From Lasiodiplodia sp. COLG20 (Eukaryota > Ascomycota > Dothideomycetes > Botryosphaeriales > Botryosphaeriaceae): 64,000 bases of DNA. Shown here piece after piece: positions 47,501-57,726 of this stretch (position 1 is the first letter of the stretch; every line of letters begins with the position of its first letter). The notes below the pieces were generated by a model that worked only from the letters and a program-made list of their open reading frames with translations, had not been told where the DNA came from and ran no database searches. The stretch covers positions 357,623 to 421,622 of the forward strand of contig VNWV01000013.1 of the NCBI GenBank assembly GCA_009801085.1, given 5' to 3'. Made by a program: the position numbers and the translations under genes.

Positions 47501-48446
47501 AGAGCACAGGATTTCAAATCGAATCGGAACAAAAGTCATCTTTTCCTGGAGCCAGGATTCGGCCGAGAGCTAGTGGGCAGACTTGCGGACAAAAGGAATG
47601 TGGATGATGTGATGCGACAGATCATCCCAGAGGCCGCAGCCGTCGCTGTGGCTCAATCCCAAGCCGTAAGTTCCTTAAATTCTTCCCACTCATCTTTTTT
47701 CATTGCCGGACTAAGCAGCAGTACACAGTGGGGCCAAATGATGCATTTCCACCTGTCCGCCAACGACAACCACTGGGACAAAATTGCCATGCACGCGCGC
47801 CCTAAGGGTGACTTTGAGGAGCTGAAGAGATGCGTTCTGGAAGGGTAAGCATCCCATCCCATATCCCTAATTTAGTTGCACACATCCTTTCAACCCATAC
47901 TCCGGATACTACCCTACCTTTCGATCCTTGTAGACCGAGCAAGAGCAGTGACTGACACATCGATATGAAAGCTTGTATCTTTCAACCCAGTTCTACGTCC
48001 ACCTGAACAAGAAGGAGAAGAAAGAGCTGAAGAAGAAAAAAGACCTTCATGGAAACAAGGACATGAACGGAAACAACACTGTGCCCAGTTCCAATCCTGG
48101 CCACGGAATCGAGCTTGAGAACATGTACAACTGGGCACAAGAGAAATATCTGCCCCACTGTTCCCTCGACGTGTTGAAACTCGGGAACTTGCGCATCTGG
48201 GCAGAAGAGAAATACCGGGCCCAAGGCCTCGACCCGTACGTGCTGGCGACAGCTGGGGCGGCGATGCTGGGCACCGTGGCACGCGAATGTCGCAACATCC
48301 GACGCGCCAAAGGGCCGCAGGGAGAGATCTTGCTCAAGCCCGCGGGAGGATACCATGTCGTGTACCTGTCCGAGGATCTCAGCCGCTGGGTCCACCTTCA
48401 GGACCATCAAAGGGTGTTTTTCGAAGGAAATAGTTTTCAGTGTTAA
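44573..48446 (+). CDS. Ppo-type fatty-acid dioxygenase with P450-like domain lacking heme Cys
   Basis: Twelve exons: 44573-44773, 44830-44991, 45046-45154, 45209-45659, 45723-45994, 46081-46434, 46488-46692, 46742-46989, 47050-47227, 47278-47665, 47729-47844 and 47972-48446; 3159 nt, 1052 residues. The N-terminal half is an animal-peroxidase-type heme dioxygenase: SSMLFYFATIIIHDAF, then EFNLVYRWHATIS (about 366-378) with the catalytic Tyr and proximal His. It would oxidise linoleic/oleic acid to hydroperoxides (psi factors). The second half aligns with the P450 part of linoleate diol synthases up to ..CVLEG, and again at the end (NIRRAKGPQGE..GGYHVVYL). Between them, where GPHxCLG belongs, is a Lys-rich insert and two similar helices (NWAQEKY, IWAEEKY); no thiolate Cys is evident. 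It is thus predicted to be a dioxygenase without diol synthase activity, like the PpoC/10R-DOX type. Confidence 0.88.
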
Positions 48447-48593
48447 TTCGTAGCGTATGGAGGAGACTGAATTGTTAGAATAACGTCTATACCGCTTTCG
48501 CTACAACTCAGCTACTATAGTTCTGTTGATAGTAGCGTGAAATGAGATGGTATTGCCTACTGTGGATGAGTGGCATGCGGACTGAGTGGGTGG

Positions 48594-48827
48594 TTAGATG
48601 CTAAGATACTGGCCGCGTAGCTTCATGACGAGCTGCTGGTAGTACAGCGCGGGCGAGAGGTATGGTATGTTGATGGCCGGTGCCGAGGCGACGATGCCGT
48701 CGTGGGCCGTTGGGTAGTGCTGGGTGAGCATCATGCCTTAGCGACCACCCTGCGAGCAGCCGCTCCAGTATGAGTATCTCGGGGGCCGGCCGTAGAAGCT
48801 CTCAATGAGGCTCTTCAATTCTAAGAA
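48594..48827 (-). pseudogene. tannase/feruloyl esterase fragment
   Basis: The minus strand encodes [12 protein letters not shown], a stop, and then [31 protein letters not shown] with its serine is the nucleophile elbow of the tannase and feruloyl esterase family. The TAA at 48738-48740 stands where the family has Gln (CAA), a CpA-to-TpA change. Only some 75 of the expected 500-odd residues are present; the rest has gone. The living enzyme is secreted and splits gallate or ferulate esters. Confidence 0.6.
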
Positions 48828-48889
48828 ATCTGCCTATGCCCCCAGCGAGTTCAACAATTACTTTTGTCGCGTATATAGAAACAGGTTGG

Positions 48890-49560
48890 AATGGCAAGAT
48901 CGCCGCAGAGAATCGGATTCGCGATGACTCGTATCCTATTAATAATGGTTCGCCTACGTACCCTTCTCAGCAACTGTACCCTGCACCGGCATCAACCCCT
49001 TGAACTTTCCACGGGATGTCCCGCTTCGACTCCGCGGAAAATGGATTCCCGACGTTTAGTTCTCAGCAAGCAAAACAGCATCAGTATCAACCTATACAGC
49101 CGAATTTCCTTCCCGGCATGAATGTGTTCGACTGTCAGCAGTTCTCTGGTATTCCAGGCCAAGGCTACGTACCAAACGGCTAGAGCCAGTAAATCCGGTC
49201 AATAGCAACAGGGGAAAACCCATTCGCCGGGTTAGCAGCCGATGGCATCTGTTCGGCACGCTCCGATACCCGTGCAGCAGCCACCGCAAAGCCTACCACA
49301 GGTCTCAGAAGTTCCAGCCTGTTGCGCAAACATAGTACAAAGCGCAACAGCCAGTGCTGAACCGGCAGGCACAGCATCAGCAGCTGGATCCGCAATTGCT
49401 ACACCAGCAGATGCAGGTCTCGCAAATAGCTCCCGACACACAACAGCAGCCATCACAGTAGCAACAAGCGCACTGGTAATGGCCTAATTGCCGAGTACCA
49501 CGAGAAGATACTGGCTAGAAGCGCTGAGTTTGTAGCAGTATGTGGGTCACCGGCTTCCAA
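48890..49560 (+). pseudogene. degenerate Gln-rich coding remnant
   Basis: Long runs of CAG/CAA words (for example 49330-49460) read in one frame as a Gln/Pro/Ala-rich protein, but TAG and TAA interrupt it repeatedly (49458, 49479 and further), mostly where Gln would fit. An upstream Pro/Gln/Ser-rich piece (about 48945-49190) lies in a different frame. It resembles the disordered tail of a regulatory protein that has decayed. The family is not identifiable. Confidence 0.3.
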
Positions 49561-49742
49561 TGTGTTCTGCCATGTAGTGAAGCAAAGCAAATATTGTTGC
49601 AAACTTGTGCGTTCTGAGCGGTGAAGATCAAGGGAGTAAGTGAGCTAAATAACATAAACAGTTTTTGTATTTTTTACAGTATACATGTAGCGCTACCCCA
49701 CCGCTTCGGCAGTGCGTACACCGCAAATCCCACCATAGATCT

Positions 49743-50139
49743 TTAGAAGAATGTCTTATCGGTGCAGAGACAGAAGTTGTCCTTGCCACTACTCAAAGTT
49801 AACAACGTACACACTACACAGCTGAGCTAAAACTTACATAGAGTGACAGTATCCGACCTGATACTTCCTGTCGTAGAATTGAGACCTGCACTTGTTGAGG
49901 CAGTCGTTGTTCTTGCAAGGGACGACGCAGACGGGGTTGTTGGACCACGAGAAAGAGCTGGTGTTGACTTTTAGTAACAGTTGGACGCAAGTGATAAAGT
50001 GTGTTTACCCGGCTATCGGATCAATACAGCGCCCGAGCGCGCATCCTTGAGCGTCGCGTTTCGCGCAGTGCGGGCCGTAGGCGTCTTGAGCGTAGCCCAG
50101 CGCTGGAAGGATGGCGAGGAGGATTATGGTGAACTGCAT
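49743..50139 (-). CDS. small secreted cysteine-rich protein, CS-alpha-beta-like (10 Cys)
   Basis: Three exons: 50009-50139, 49838-49957 and 49743-49788; introns 49958-50008 (GTAAAC..TACTAAAAG..CACCAG) and 49789-49837 (GTAAGT..GTTAAC..GAGTAG). The sum is 297 nt, giving 98 residues. Residues 1-17 form a signal peptide ending in GYA. Ten cysteines lie at 25, 33, 38, 54, 58, 63, 67, 81, 90 and 92. The last six show a CxxxC (63/67), a GYC (81) and a CLC (90/92), the spacing signature of the cysteine-stabilised alpha-beta fold shared by defensins and related peptides; four additional Cys precede it. No exact family was recognised. Function (antimicrobial, effector or self/non-self signal) cannot be told. 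Intact frame and good splice sites suggest a living gene between decayed neighbours. Confidence 0.8.
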
Positions 50140-52235
50140 TGTGGATGCTGGTGTTTTTGGCGATGTGAATCGAGGCGGATCCTCAGGATAGCAATGGATC
50201 TTTGAAGACGTACCTGTTATATATGCGATGCCGAGGTGTCGAAGTGTGGAGGCAGCCTGGAGTGTGTGCAGTTTGAGCTGACCTGGCTGTGATCTTTTAT
50301 ACGCAGTCTGCACCTCGCGTAAGTTTGACTTGGGACTTCGGTTGGGACGCAGTTCCAATACGGTTGTTCAGCAGTGGCGGATAACCAGCGGATAGGACAG
50401 GGCTAGCTACGTCCGTCTTAGGGGTACACCGTGCCAGGCGCCATCTACCCACGCTGCGGATTATTTATCCACACAGCGGATGGACGCCACATCGCTCGAT
50501 CAGGCCTGGTTTACGAGTAGCGTACCCTCTCGTTCGCCGGATCATGCGCTTTCCTTACGTTCAAGTACGCTAGAAGCCAGTCTATCCGCTGCCTTCTCTT
50601 CGAAACCAAAGGAATTTCACTGCGGATAGCCTGCCCGTGCGCACAGTCGCTGGGCTGCTGAACAACCCTTGTTGTACGGTGTAGATGCAGGTATGATCTT
50701 GCTAACTTGAACAACAATCCTTATGAAAGTTGGCACCATGGAAGATCTCCCGGCGCATCTTCAGCTGAGGGGAATTCTCGTATTCATCGTACCGAGTCAT
50801 GCAACGAGTCAGCAACACCAAGTGGTTCCCCATTGCAACGAGTCGGGAAACTTCAGCCAATGCCCCATCGCTTGCAGCCTGCAAGTGATACAATATGATT
50901 AGAGTTGTGTTACCGTTCGTGATCTGAGTAGTAGAGCCGCAAAGACCAATAGCTGGCCACTCCACGATGCTACCATATCGCAGGTTTTGCCAGGACGATT
51001 CGAGCTCCGCCACCAAATTGTTCTTCGGCTCCTTCCTATCGCTTATCATACCTGTAGTACAGCTCTCTTAGCCGTTTCTACACACAGTCATCACGATGTG
51101 CTGAATGCCGGCTGATATCGACCGGGCGTCAGGCCAGAGAATCAACAGCCACTTTTGTTAGAAGATGACTTGTTGTTAAAAGCACTCATTGTGCAAAGTT
51201 TGTTATCCTAACAGCATCAGCCGTACATACGTAAGGAGCGCTTCTAGGAAAAACTACTGACTGAGTAAGCCTTAGACGAAGCAAGCCGCAAAGAGACCCT
51301 GCAGCTGGGGACACTATTGCTCGCTTCCTGCACAGCATCACGGCTGACACAGGCTTGCCAGCTCTAACCGTAGTGTTGCTTATCTTCTCTAGATTATGTG
51401 TAAGGAGGCTGTTCGAGAACGAAACTGCCCGGTATATAGACTAGAACGACGTTAACACAAAAAAGAAATTAGCGTATAAATTCTGAATCGTCATGTAGCT
51501 AGCGGTCCTCCGCCTCAGACCTTGGAAGGAATAGCCCACTGAGTTTATGTTGAAATAGTGGCGGACGTATTCGAGGGCTAGAAGCTTCTAAAGCCATAAA
51601 TACGAGAGCTAGGACTTCTCCACGGAGAAGGATTGACGTCTCGTATCGCCACTAGATAAGGCTTAGCGTGGGAAAGAGCTCTCCGCTGGCTCAAATCTAT
51701 TTACACTCAACGACGTGCTGGTTATAGGAGGGGACAAGCTGGGCTAAACCACTTTTAGAACTGTTATTCCGTGTAGCGGCGCGACGGCTGGTTGGAGAAG
51801 GAATTGACTGGCTTTGATAATTATTGATTTCCCAGTCTCTGGTTGCAATCAGTCTTCCGGCAGCTAGAGCAAATGCTCCTCCTCGATCTGTTTGATCTGT
51901 TGTTTCTTGGCGAGAGCAACGAGATCAATCCTCGTGACCCGTCATGGCTTCTTTCCACGCCTTGGGGACTGCGCCCCCACTTCCTTGTTCCATGTTGCAC
52001 GCCCTACGAAGGCTTGTGCCGTAACAGTTAATATTTGACGAATAGCGAATGCAATGATATGAGACCTCGCTTCGTCGGTAGCAAGAGCAACTTTCTCTGA
52101 TTCTAAACACTGTGGCTGCATCTGGAGTTCCGTTCGATACGAAGATGGGCCCTTAATCATTCTCAGACAGATTGGCCCAGGCTGACGGAACGTCTGACTA
52201 CGGATCAATGGCCGACACATAGCGGCAGCTATATA
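50140..52235. other. gene-poor interval with one weak coding trace
   Basis: On the minus strand 50702-51049 is open for 115 codons (LCGSTTQITNG, then LQAASDGALAEVSRLVAMGNH) and looks partly protein-like, but no family or adjoining exon was found. 51400-51830 is moderately AT-rich without recognisable content. No transposon ends were identified. Confidence 0.3.
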
Positions 52236-53750
52236 CTAAAACTTCCTCCTCAGATCCCTCTCGCACAGAATCCTTGCAAAAAGAAGAAACGCCCCGCCAA
52301 TCGTCAGCGTCAGACCCTATTGAATTCAGGTCAGCATCCCGCTCTATGTCGTTTCAGTGTGGTCTCACTCACCGCAAAAAGAATCAAATTCCTATACCCA
52401 TCCTGCGCCTCCTTATCCACCAAACTCCCAGCAATCGGCGTCCCAATCAACGTCGCGATAGCCGCCAGCGTGAAAAAAGCACCAATCCGCGCGCCAATAC
52501 GGTCGTCGGGCGAGATCTGCGCGACGACGGCGGGCGTGACGCTAATAAAGATGCCGGACGAGAAGCCGTAGAGGCACACGAAGGCGACAACAGTGGCGAC
52601 ATTGGTGCCTGTCGGTAGCCACATGGTCAGGCAGAAGACGCCAGACACCAGCGTCATCGGGTACAGCAGGTTTAACCGCCCCACCCGATCCGCCAGGAAG
52701 CCGCCGATGATGCGGCCGAAGAAGCTGGCGCCGTTAATAAGTGGCAGAAGATAGCTGTGGATAGAGGCCGAGGGGTGGCGCAGGACGGTGTAGGATTCTG
52801 CGGGTGCAGGCGGTTAGCGGTGGGGAGATAATGCTGTAGAGGCGGGGGCGGGGTGACGCACCGATGTAGTAGTATGGGACATACAGGCCCAAGCTGGCGA
52901 CGAAGCTTCCGATTGCTAGAGTGAGATATCTAGGATCCTTGAAGCCGTGGAAATCAAGTAGGTTGCCGCTTAGCGCGGCCTGGGCTTTCTTGGTGGCTGG
53001 CCTGGTCCGCGATATGAGAATGGCAGTCAGGTAGCAGAACAGGAAAAGTAGCGCGGCGACTCTGATCGACCAACCGAAGCCGATCTTGGGGACGATGCGC
53101 GAGAACATAATTGGTAGGCAGACGCCACCAATGCTGCTGCCACCAGCGACCACGCCCATGGCCAGCGCGCGTCGCTGCTTGAAGTGCTGGCCTGCCGCGG
53201 CGAGAGCGGGCTGAACCCCAAATGCGACCGTCAAACCGAAAAGGACGCCCTAAGTTGATTACAAAATGGAATTCATTCTCCAGTACTAGCGAATCTTACC
53301 TGTGAGAGAAATTGTTGCCATATAGCCCCTGGTTTCGAAAATGAAAGGCCGATGAGGGAACCGCAGCAACCGAGAGCTCCGACAGGATAAAGCCACTATT
53401 TCTTTTAGTAAAGGGTTCGGTGGTCGTGTCGTTTGTAGTAGGTGATTTACCTTTAATCCATACGCATCAAATAGTGCGCCAGCGACAGGTCCGACAACGT
53501 ACATCAGAGAGATCTGAAGTGTGCCGATGAAGGCGATAGTGGACGAAGAGTAGTTCGCCAGGTAGTCATCTTGGTAGAAATCCTGGAAGTAACCAAAGCT
53601 GTTCATGAAGCCAAACGAAGCGAAATACACCAGCGCCGAACCAACAACGGTAAGCCATGCACGAAGACCCCCCTCTTCCGGCTCCTTCTCCTCCATGACT
53701 GCATCGTCAACGGCATCTGTGGCTACGGCGTCGCGCGGTTCTTCCTTCAT
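52236..53750 (-). CDS. MFS transporter, monocarboxylate (MCT) type
   Basis: Five exons: 53451-53750, 53300-53395, 52862-53249, 52373-52797 and 52236-52316; 1290 nt, 429 residues. The N-terminus is acidic and cytosolic, followed by GGLRAWLTVVGSALVYFASFGFMNSFGYFQ, the signature around the first membrane segment of fungal MCT-like carriers, and about twelve segments in all (LGLYVPYYYIG; GFLADRVGRLNLL; GIFISVTPAVVAQI). Such proteins move monocarboxylates, riboflavin or secondary metabolites across membranes; many lie in metabolite clusters. The substrate is unknown here. It shares a promoter-side spacer with the divergent P450 gene at 54633. Confidence 0.88.
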
Positions 53751-54632
53751 GGCGGCGCCAAATTGAAGTGCGGAGAGGGTTGAGAGAAAACGGGGGTGAA
53801 GGAGAACGAAGCGAGTCGAACGAAAGTCAAGGACGTCGTTACTCGAAGTGGCAAGGACCGTGTGCGACAAGGTTAAAGGAAAAAAAAAGTGAAAATGGGA
53901 TTGGTGGGGGCCGAGATAAGCTTCGCAATGGAACCTTCCTGAACTGGCAATTGCAGCTTAACACGTACATAATCGGCGAAGGTAACCGGTAAGCTTTGCC
54001 ACTCCGCTGGGCGCTTGGAGGCACGGCAAGAGGGACAGGGGTTGATGGCCGTCGGCGGCCCGGTCCGCTGGGTAGGATCTTACTGCGTTCTGCAGGGGCC
54101 TCGCCACCGCCGGCAGTCGCGCATCCCCGTGTGTGAAACCCACACGGAACATTTGCCGCCTGTTAATGATTAGCGCAAGGGTCTAGACCACATCGTGAAC
54201 TTCCAACCACTAGAAAGTACTCAATCCTCCAACAACACTCGGCTCCGTATTGTGCCGCGCTTATACAGGTTGCAAGGGTGCACAGGAAATGCGCCTGTGC
54301 CACGGCTATCGTGTAATACTACTCCAATTGAGCTTTTGCCGGCCTGTGTGGCTTTTTTTTTTTTTCTTCGAAGGATTCCTGTGCCTGCACATGTCCTGCA
54401 CTACACTCCGAGGCCGTCGGCGTCCTGCCATGTTCGTAGATACGGAGCCATGCCGAATACCACGGGCGCGTGGGGGACTCAGAATCCTTCTGAAGGGCAA
54501 GGATGGAATTTGGAGTCAATCTCACAGACGGCAAAGATGAGGCAGTAATATATCATCCACGGTGCTGACCTTCGATTGCCTCCAGTAGACCGAAAATCGA
54601 ATTTTCACTGCCCCGAATCTTTGTCTTTCACT
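53751..54632. other. divergent spacer between transporter and P450 genes
   Basis: About 880 bases hold the promoters of the MCT-type transporter (left) and the P450 (right). A 16-base T-run at 54351-54366 is notable. A shared control region is possible; no specific operator was recognised. Confidence 0.4.
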
Positions 54633-56430
54633 ATGGCCGCAACATTCTCGTCTCCCAGCCTCCAAGGCTCTTTGCTCCTGAAGGTTACCGCGGGCCTTGT
54701 TGCCCTGGGACTGTTTCTAGCAGTGCGGTTTCTCTACAGGTACCGCAAAGCCTTGAGACAGTTCCCTGGTCCTCCCGTCAAGTCATTCTGGACGGGGAAC
54801 TTGGATCAGACCATGGCAGATGACATCCACGAGAAGTGGCGCAGATGGCACATCCAACATGGCTCTGTCTTCCAGACTGTGAGTTGACTGCAAACACAGC
54901 ATTGGCCAAACTAACGACGGTGACAAGTGGAATGGCCCCTGGGACCGCACCATCTACATTGGCGAGCCTTCTCTCGTCTCCAAGATTGCCAACCAGAACT
55001 GGCCCAAGGCACCGGCCCAGTACGAAGGCTTCAAGCCCTTGAGTGGAAACGCGTTGTTTGCTCAGATGGACCACACGAGGTGGCACAGACAGAGGAAGGC
55101 TCTTGCGCCTGCCTTTGGTCCTGCTGTCGTTAACGCCCAGTTCCCCAGCTTGAGGAAATACCTGACGGTATACGGTTCTCTTCCTTGGTTCTACTGCCCA
55201 GCTACTGACTATTGATAGCAATACGTCGGCTTCCTTGACCGCTCGGCGTCAAGCGGCCAGGTCGTTGACTTCTCGCTTCTCAACGTTCTCCTCACCCTGG
55301 ACTTTGTGGGCGAGGTTGCCTTTGGAATTGACCTCCACGCCATCGAGCAGGGAGAGAAATGCCGTGTCATGCAAATATTCCAGACAGTCCTCCCGGAACT
55401 GATGAAGTGCGGTCTCTTCCCTCTCCGCGCGAAGATCCCAGTCCTGAAGAGCACGCGTGAGATGCATGCAGCTATTGCGGAGCTGAGGTCACTGGCCAAC
55501 GGGGCTGTTCAGGCATGCCGAAAGAACGACACGCCTGACAGCAAGCCAGCAAAGCGTATCTTTGAGATCTTGGCCAAGTAAGTAGCAGATCGCATTCCAA
55601 CCAAGACAGAAGCTAACGAGTGCAGGCAACGTGATGGTAATGGCCAGTACATGTTCAACATGAAGGAACTGGTTGACAACTACGGTGAGGAGTCTCGTCA
55701 AACATTTGTTATCGCGATGCTTACGTCCTGTTTGCAGTGACATTTCTGGTTGCTGGAGGTGATCCCACAGCTCACACCATCACGTTCTGCATCTACGAAG
55801 TCCTGAAGAACCCGGAAGTTCTGAAAAAGCTCCGCGCCGAGCTCGACAGCGTCATCCCCGCCGACTGCATCACGCCTTCCATCGAGCAGGTCAAGCTGCC
55901 CTACCTGAACCGCGTCATCAAGGAGACGCTCCGCATGCACGGCCCGGGTTTTGGCACCTTCCGGTACTGCACCCGAGACACTGAGATCGACGGCGTCGTG
56001 CTTCCTGCCAACACCACGCTCGCGCTTTGGAATCCTCAAGGTAATGCGATTCATCTCCGATGCTCGTGTGACTCAGCTGATTGGTTGCAGTGCACCGCGA
56101 CCCCAATGTGTGGGGCTCCACGGCGAACCAGTTCAACCCGGACCGGTGGGGCGATGACCACGCGGCCCCCAAGCCCGGGTCTTACTTTCCATTTTCCTAC
56201 GGGCCGAGGAACTGTCTTGGTGAGTACCTTTACTATCCGATTCCTGGCAGGATCCGGGCTGACAAGCATCAGGCCAAGGACTTGCCATGCTACAGATGTC
56301 GCTCGCGTTGGCGACGCTGTTCCGCCGCTATGATTTGGCGTTCGAACCGGGATTCGAGATGGAGTTTTTGCCTAGTTTCACGCTGTGTGCTAAAAATGGC
56401 TTGCGTATTTGCGTTTCTCGCAGGGAATGA
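54633..56430 (+). CDS. cytochrome P450 monooxygenase
   Basis: Seven exons: 54633-54878, 54928-55167, 55219-55577, 55626-55684, 55738-56040, 56091-56219 and 56273-56430; 1494 nt, 497 residues. A membrane anchor spans about residues 15-36, followed by the proline hinge FPGPP. HTRWHRQRKALAPAF is the helix C region; TFLVAGGDPTAHT (about 302) is the oxygen-binding I-helix (with GGDPT in place of the common AGxDT); KETLRMH gives the ExxR pair; FNPDRW is the PERF-like block; FSYGPRNCLG carries the heme-ligating Cys (about 443). All key parts are intact, so an active enzyme in the ER membrane is predicted. The substrate is unknown; the near presence of a fatty-acid dioxygenase and an MCT-type carrier would suit a lipid or polyketide product. 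Confidence 0.9.
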
Positions 56431-57726
56431 TTTGTAGTTCTTCGTTATCTTTAGAACGGTGCATGATATTCAATCTATAATTTTCAGTGTTTAAAATCTT
56501 TCTGCCGTGTGTGACACTCGTCTACATTTTAGTGATGTGCGAGACCAACTTCTCGTAAAGTCAGACCAAGCGTCGGAATAATCTCCTAACGCGCTGGATA
56601 GGAGATCGGGTCTTGCGGCTTGAGATTCGACCCGAAGCCAGTGGCGAATGAGATAGCACAAAGTCAGCGCGGAGCGGGGTGTCAGGCCGTTTGTGGGCCA
56701 GAACGTTGGGGGCGGATTCCCCTTGCGAGGCCCTGCCCCACTGTGCTGCAATCCTTCGGCATGCATCCGAAACGCAGGGCCTGGGTGCCTTTTTTTTTTT
56801 TCAAAAGAAAAAGAAAAGCAACTTGCATAATGTGACTCGGCGAGGGAAGCGGGTCAACTCCTCATTGCCCCTCAGCGAATCCTCCTCGTGTAACAGGGTG
56901 GGATTTGCCACCAGTCAGCTTATTTGCAGTGAGACGCATGCGCGGCGGCTGGGAAAAGCTTTCGGGAGGGCCCGAGCTTGCCGGTCTACCGTACGGCTTA
57001 TCTCTCACCCATGCACGCCAAGATGCAGCGGTCTGCAGTGAGAATTTTGCTCTGGTTTCCGGTTGAGGAAGTTCCTGGCTGAAGAATGGTCTAGGCTATA
57101 TCATCTACGCTATACAGATCTGACTCGGAAGGTTGACTACGTACTACCTACGCGGTCCGGTCGGGCTTTTTTGTCCGTGTTTGCCACGAAGGATTCGAGT
57201 CTCATTTTCATTCTGCATTCACGGGCGCGCCGACTATGGGCGTGGCCAATGTATGCAGGAGGCGGTAGATAATGCCCAACGGAGTTACCCAACACCTGCA
57301 GCGCCTCTATGCCGGAGCTGTATCCACCACTCAAAATCGAATGCTATCAAACATCCAGCGGGTTATAGTCAGCTTGTACCGCCATATTGTGGTATAATAT
57401 TTAAATTAGCCGACGCTACCAGGCCCAGTTTCCTAATACGGCAACCTCACTGGTACCCATGCTCCGCAGCCTACCTGCACCGCAGTGAAGGATTTGAAAC
57501 ATGTTGGGTGTGCCGGAAGGATTCATTCACAACGGCGATAACGATAGAATGATTTGAGTTGATCATATTGTTTCGTGATGCTTTTCCCGCTGTCCTTTCC
57601 GTGGGAGTCTAAGGTGCCGGCGTACAGCTACAGCCCGTGGAATCAGCTATTGCTACAGTATATAGATGGGCCTCCGCATCATGCTTCTTGGAAATATGGT
57701 CAATTCATCGCTTTTCATCAACAACC
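56431..57726. other. intergenic, nothing recognised
   Basis: Open frames are short and unrecognised. A T/A-run (56791-56817) near a GC-rich stretch is the only compositional feature. Confidence 0.35.
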
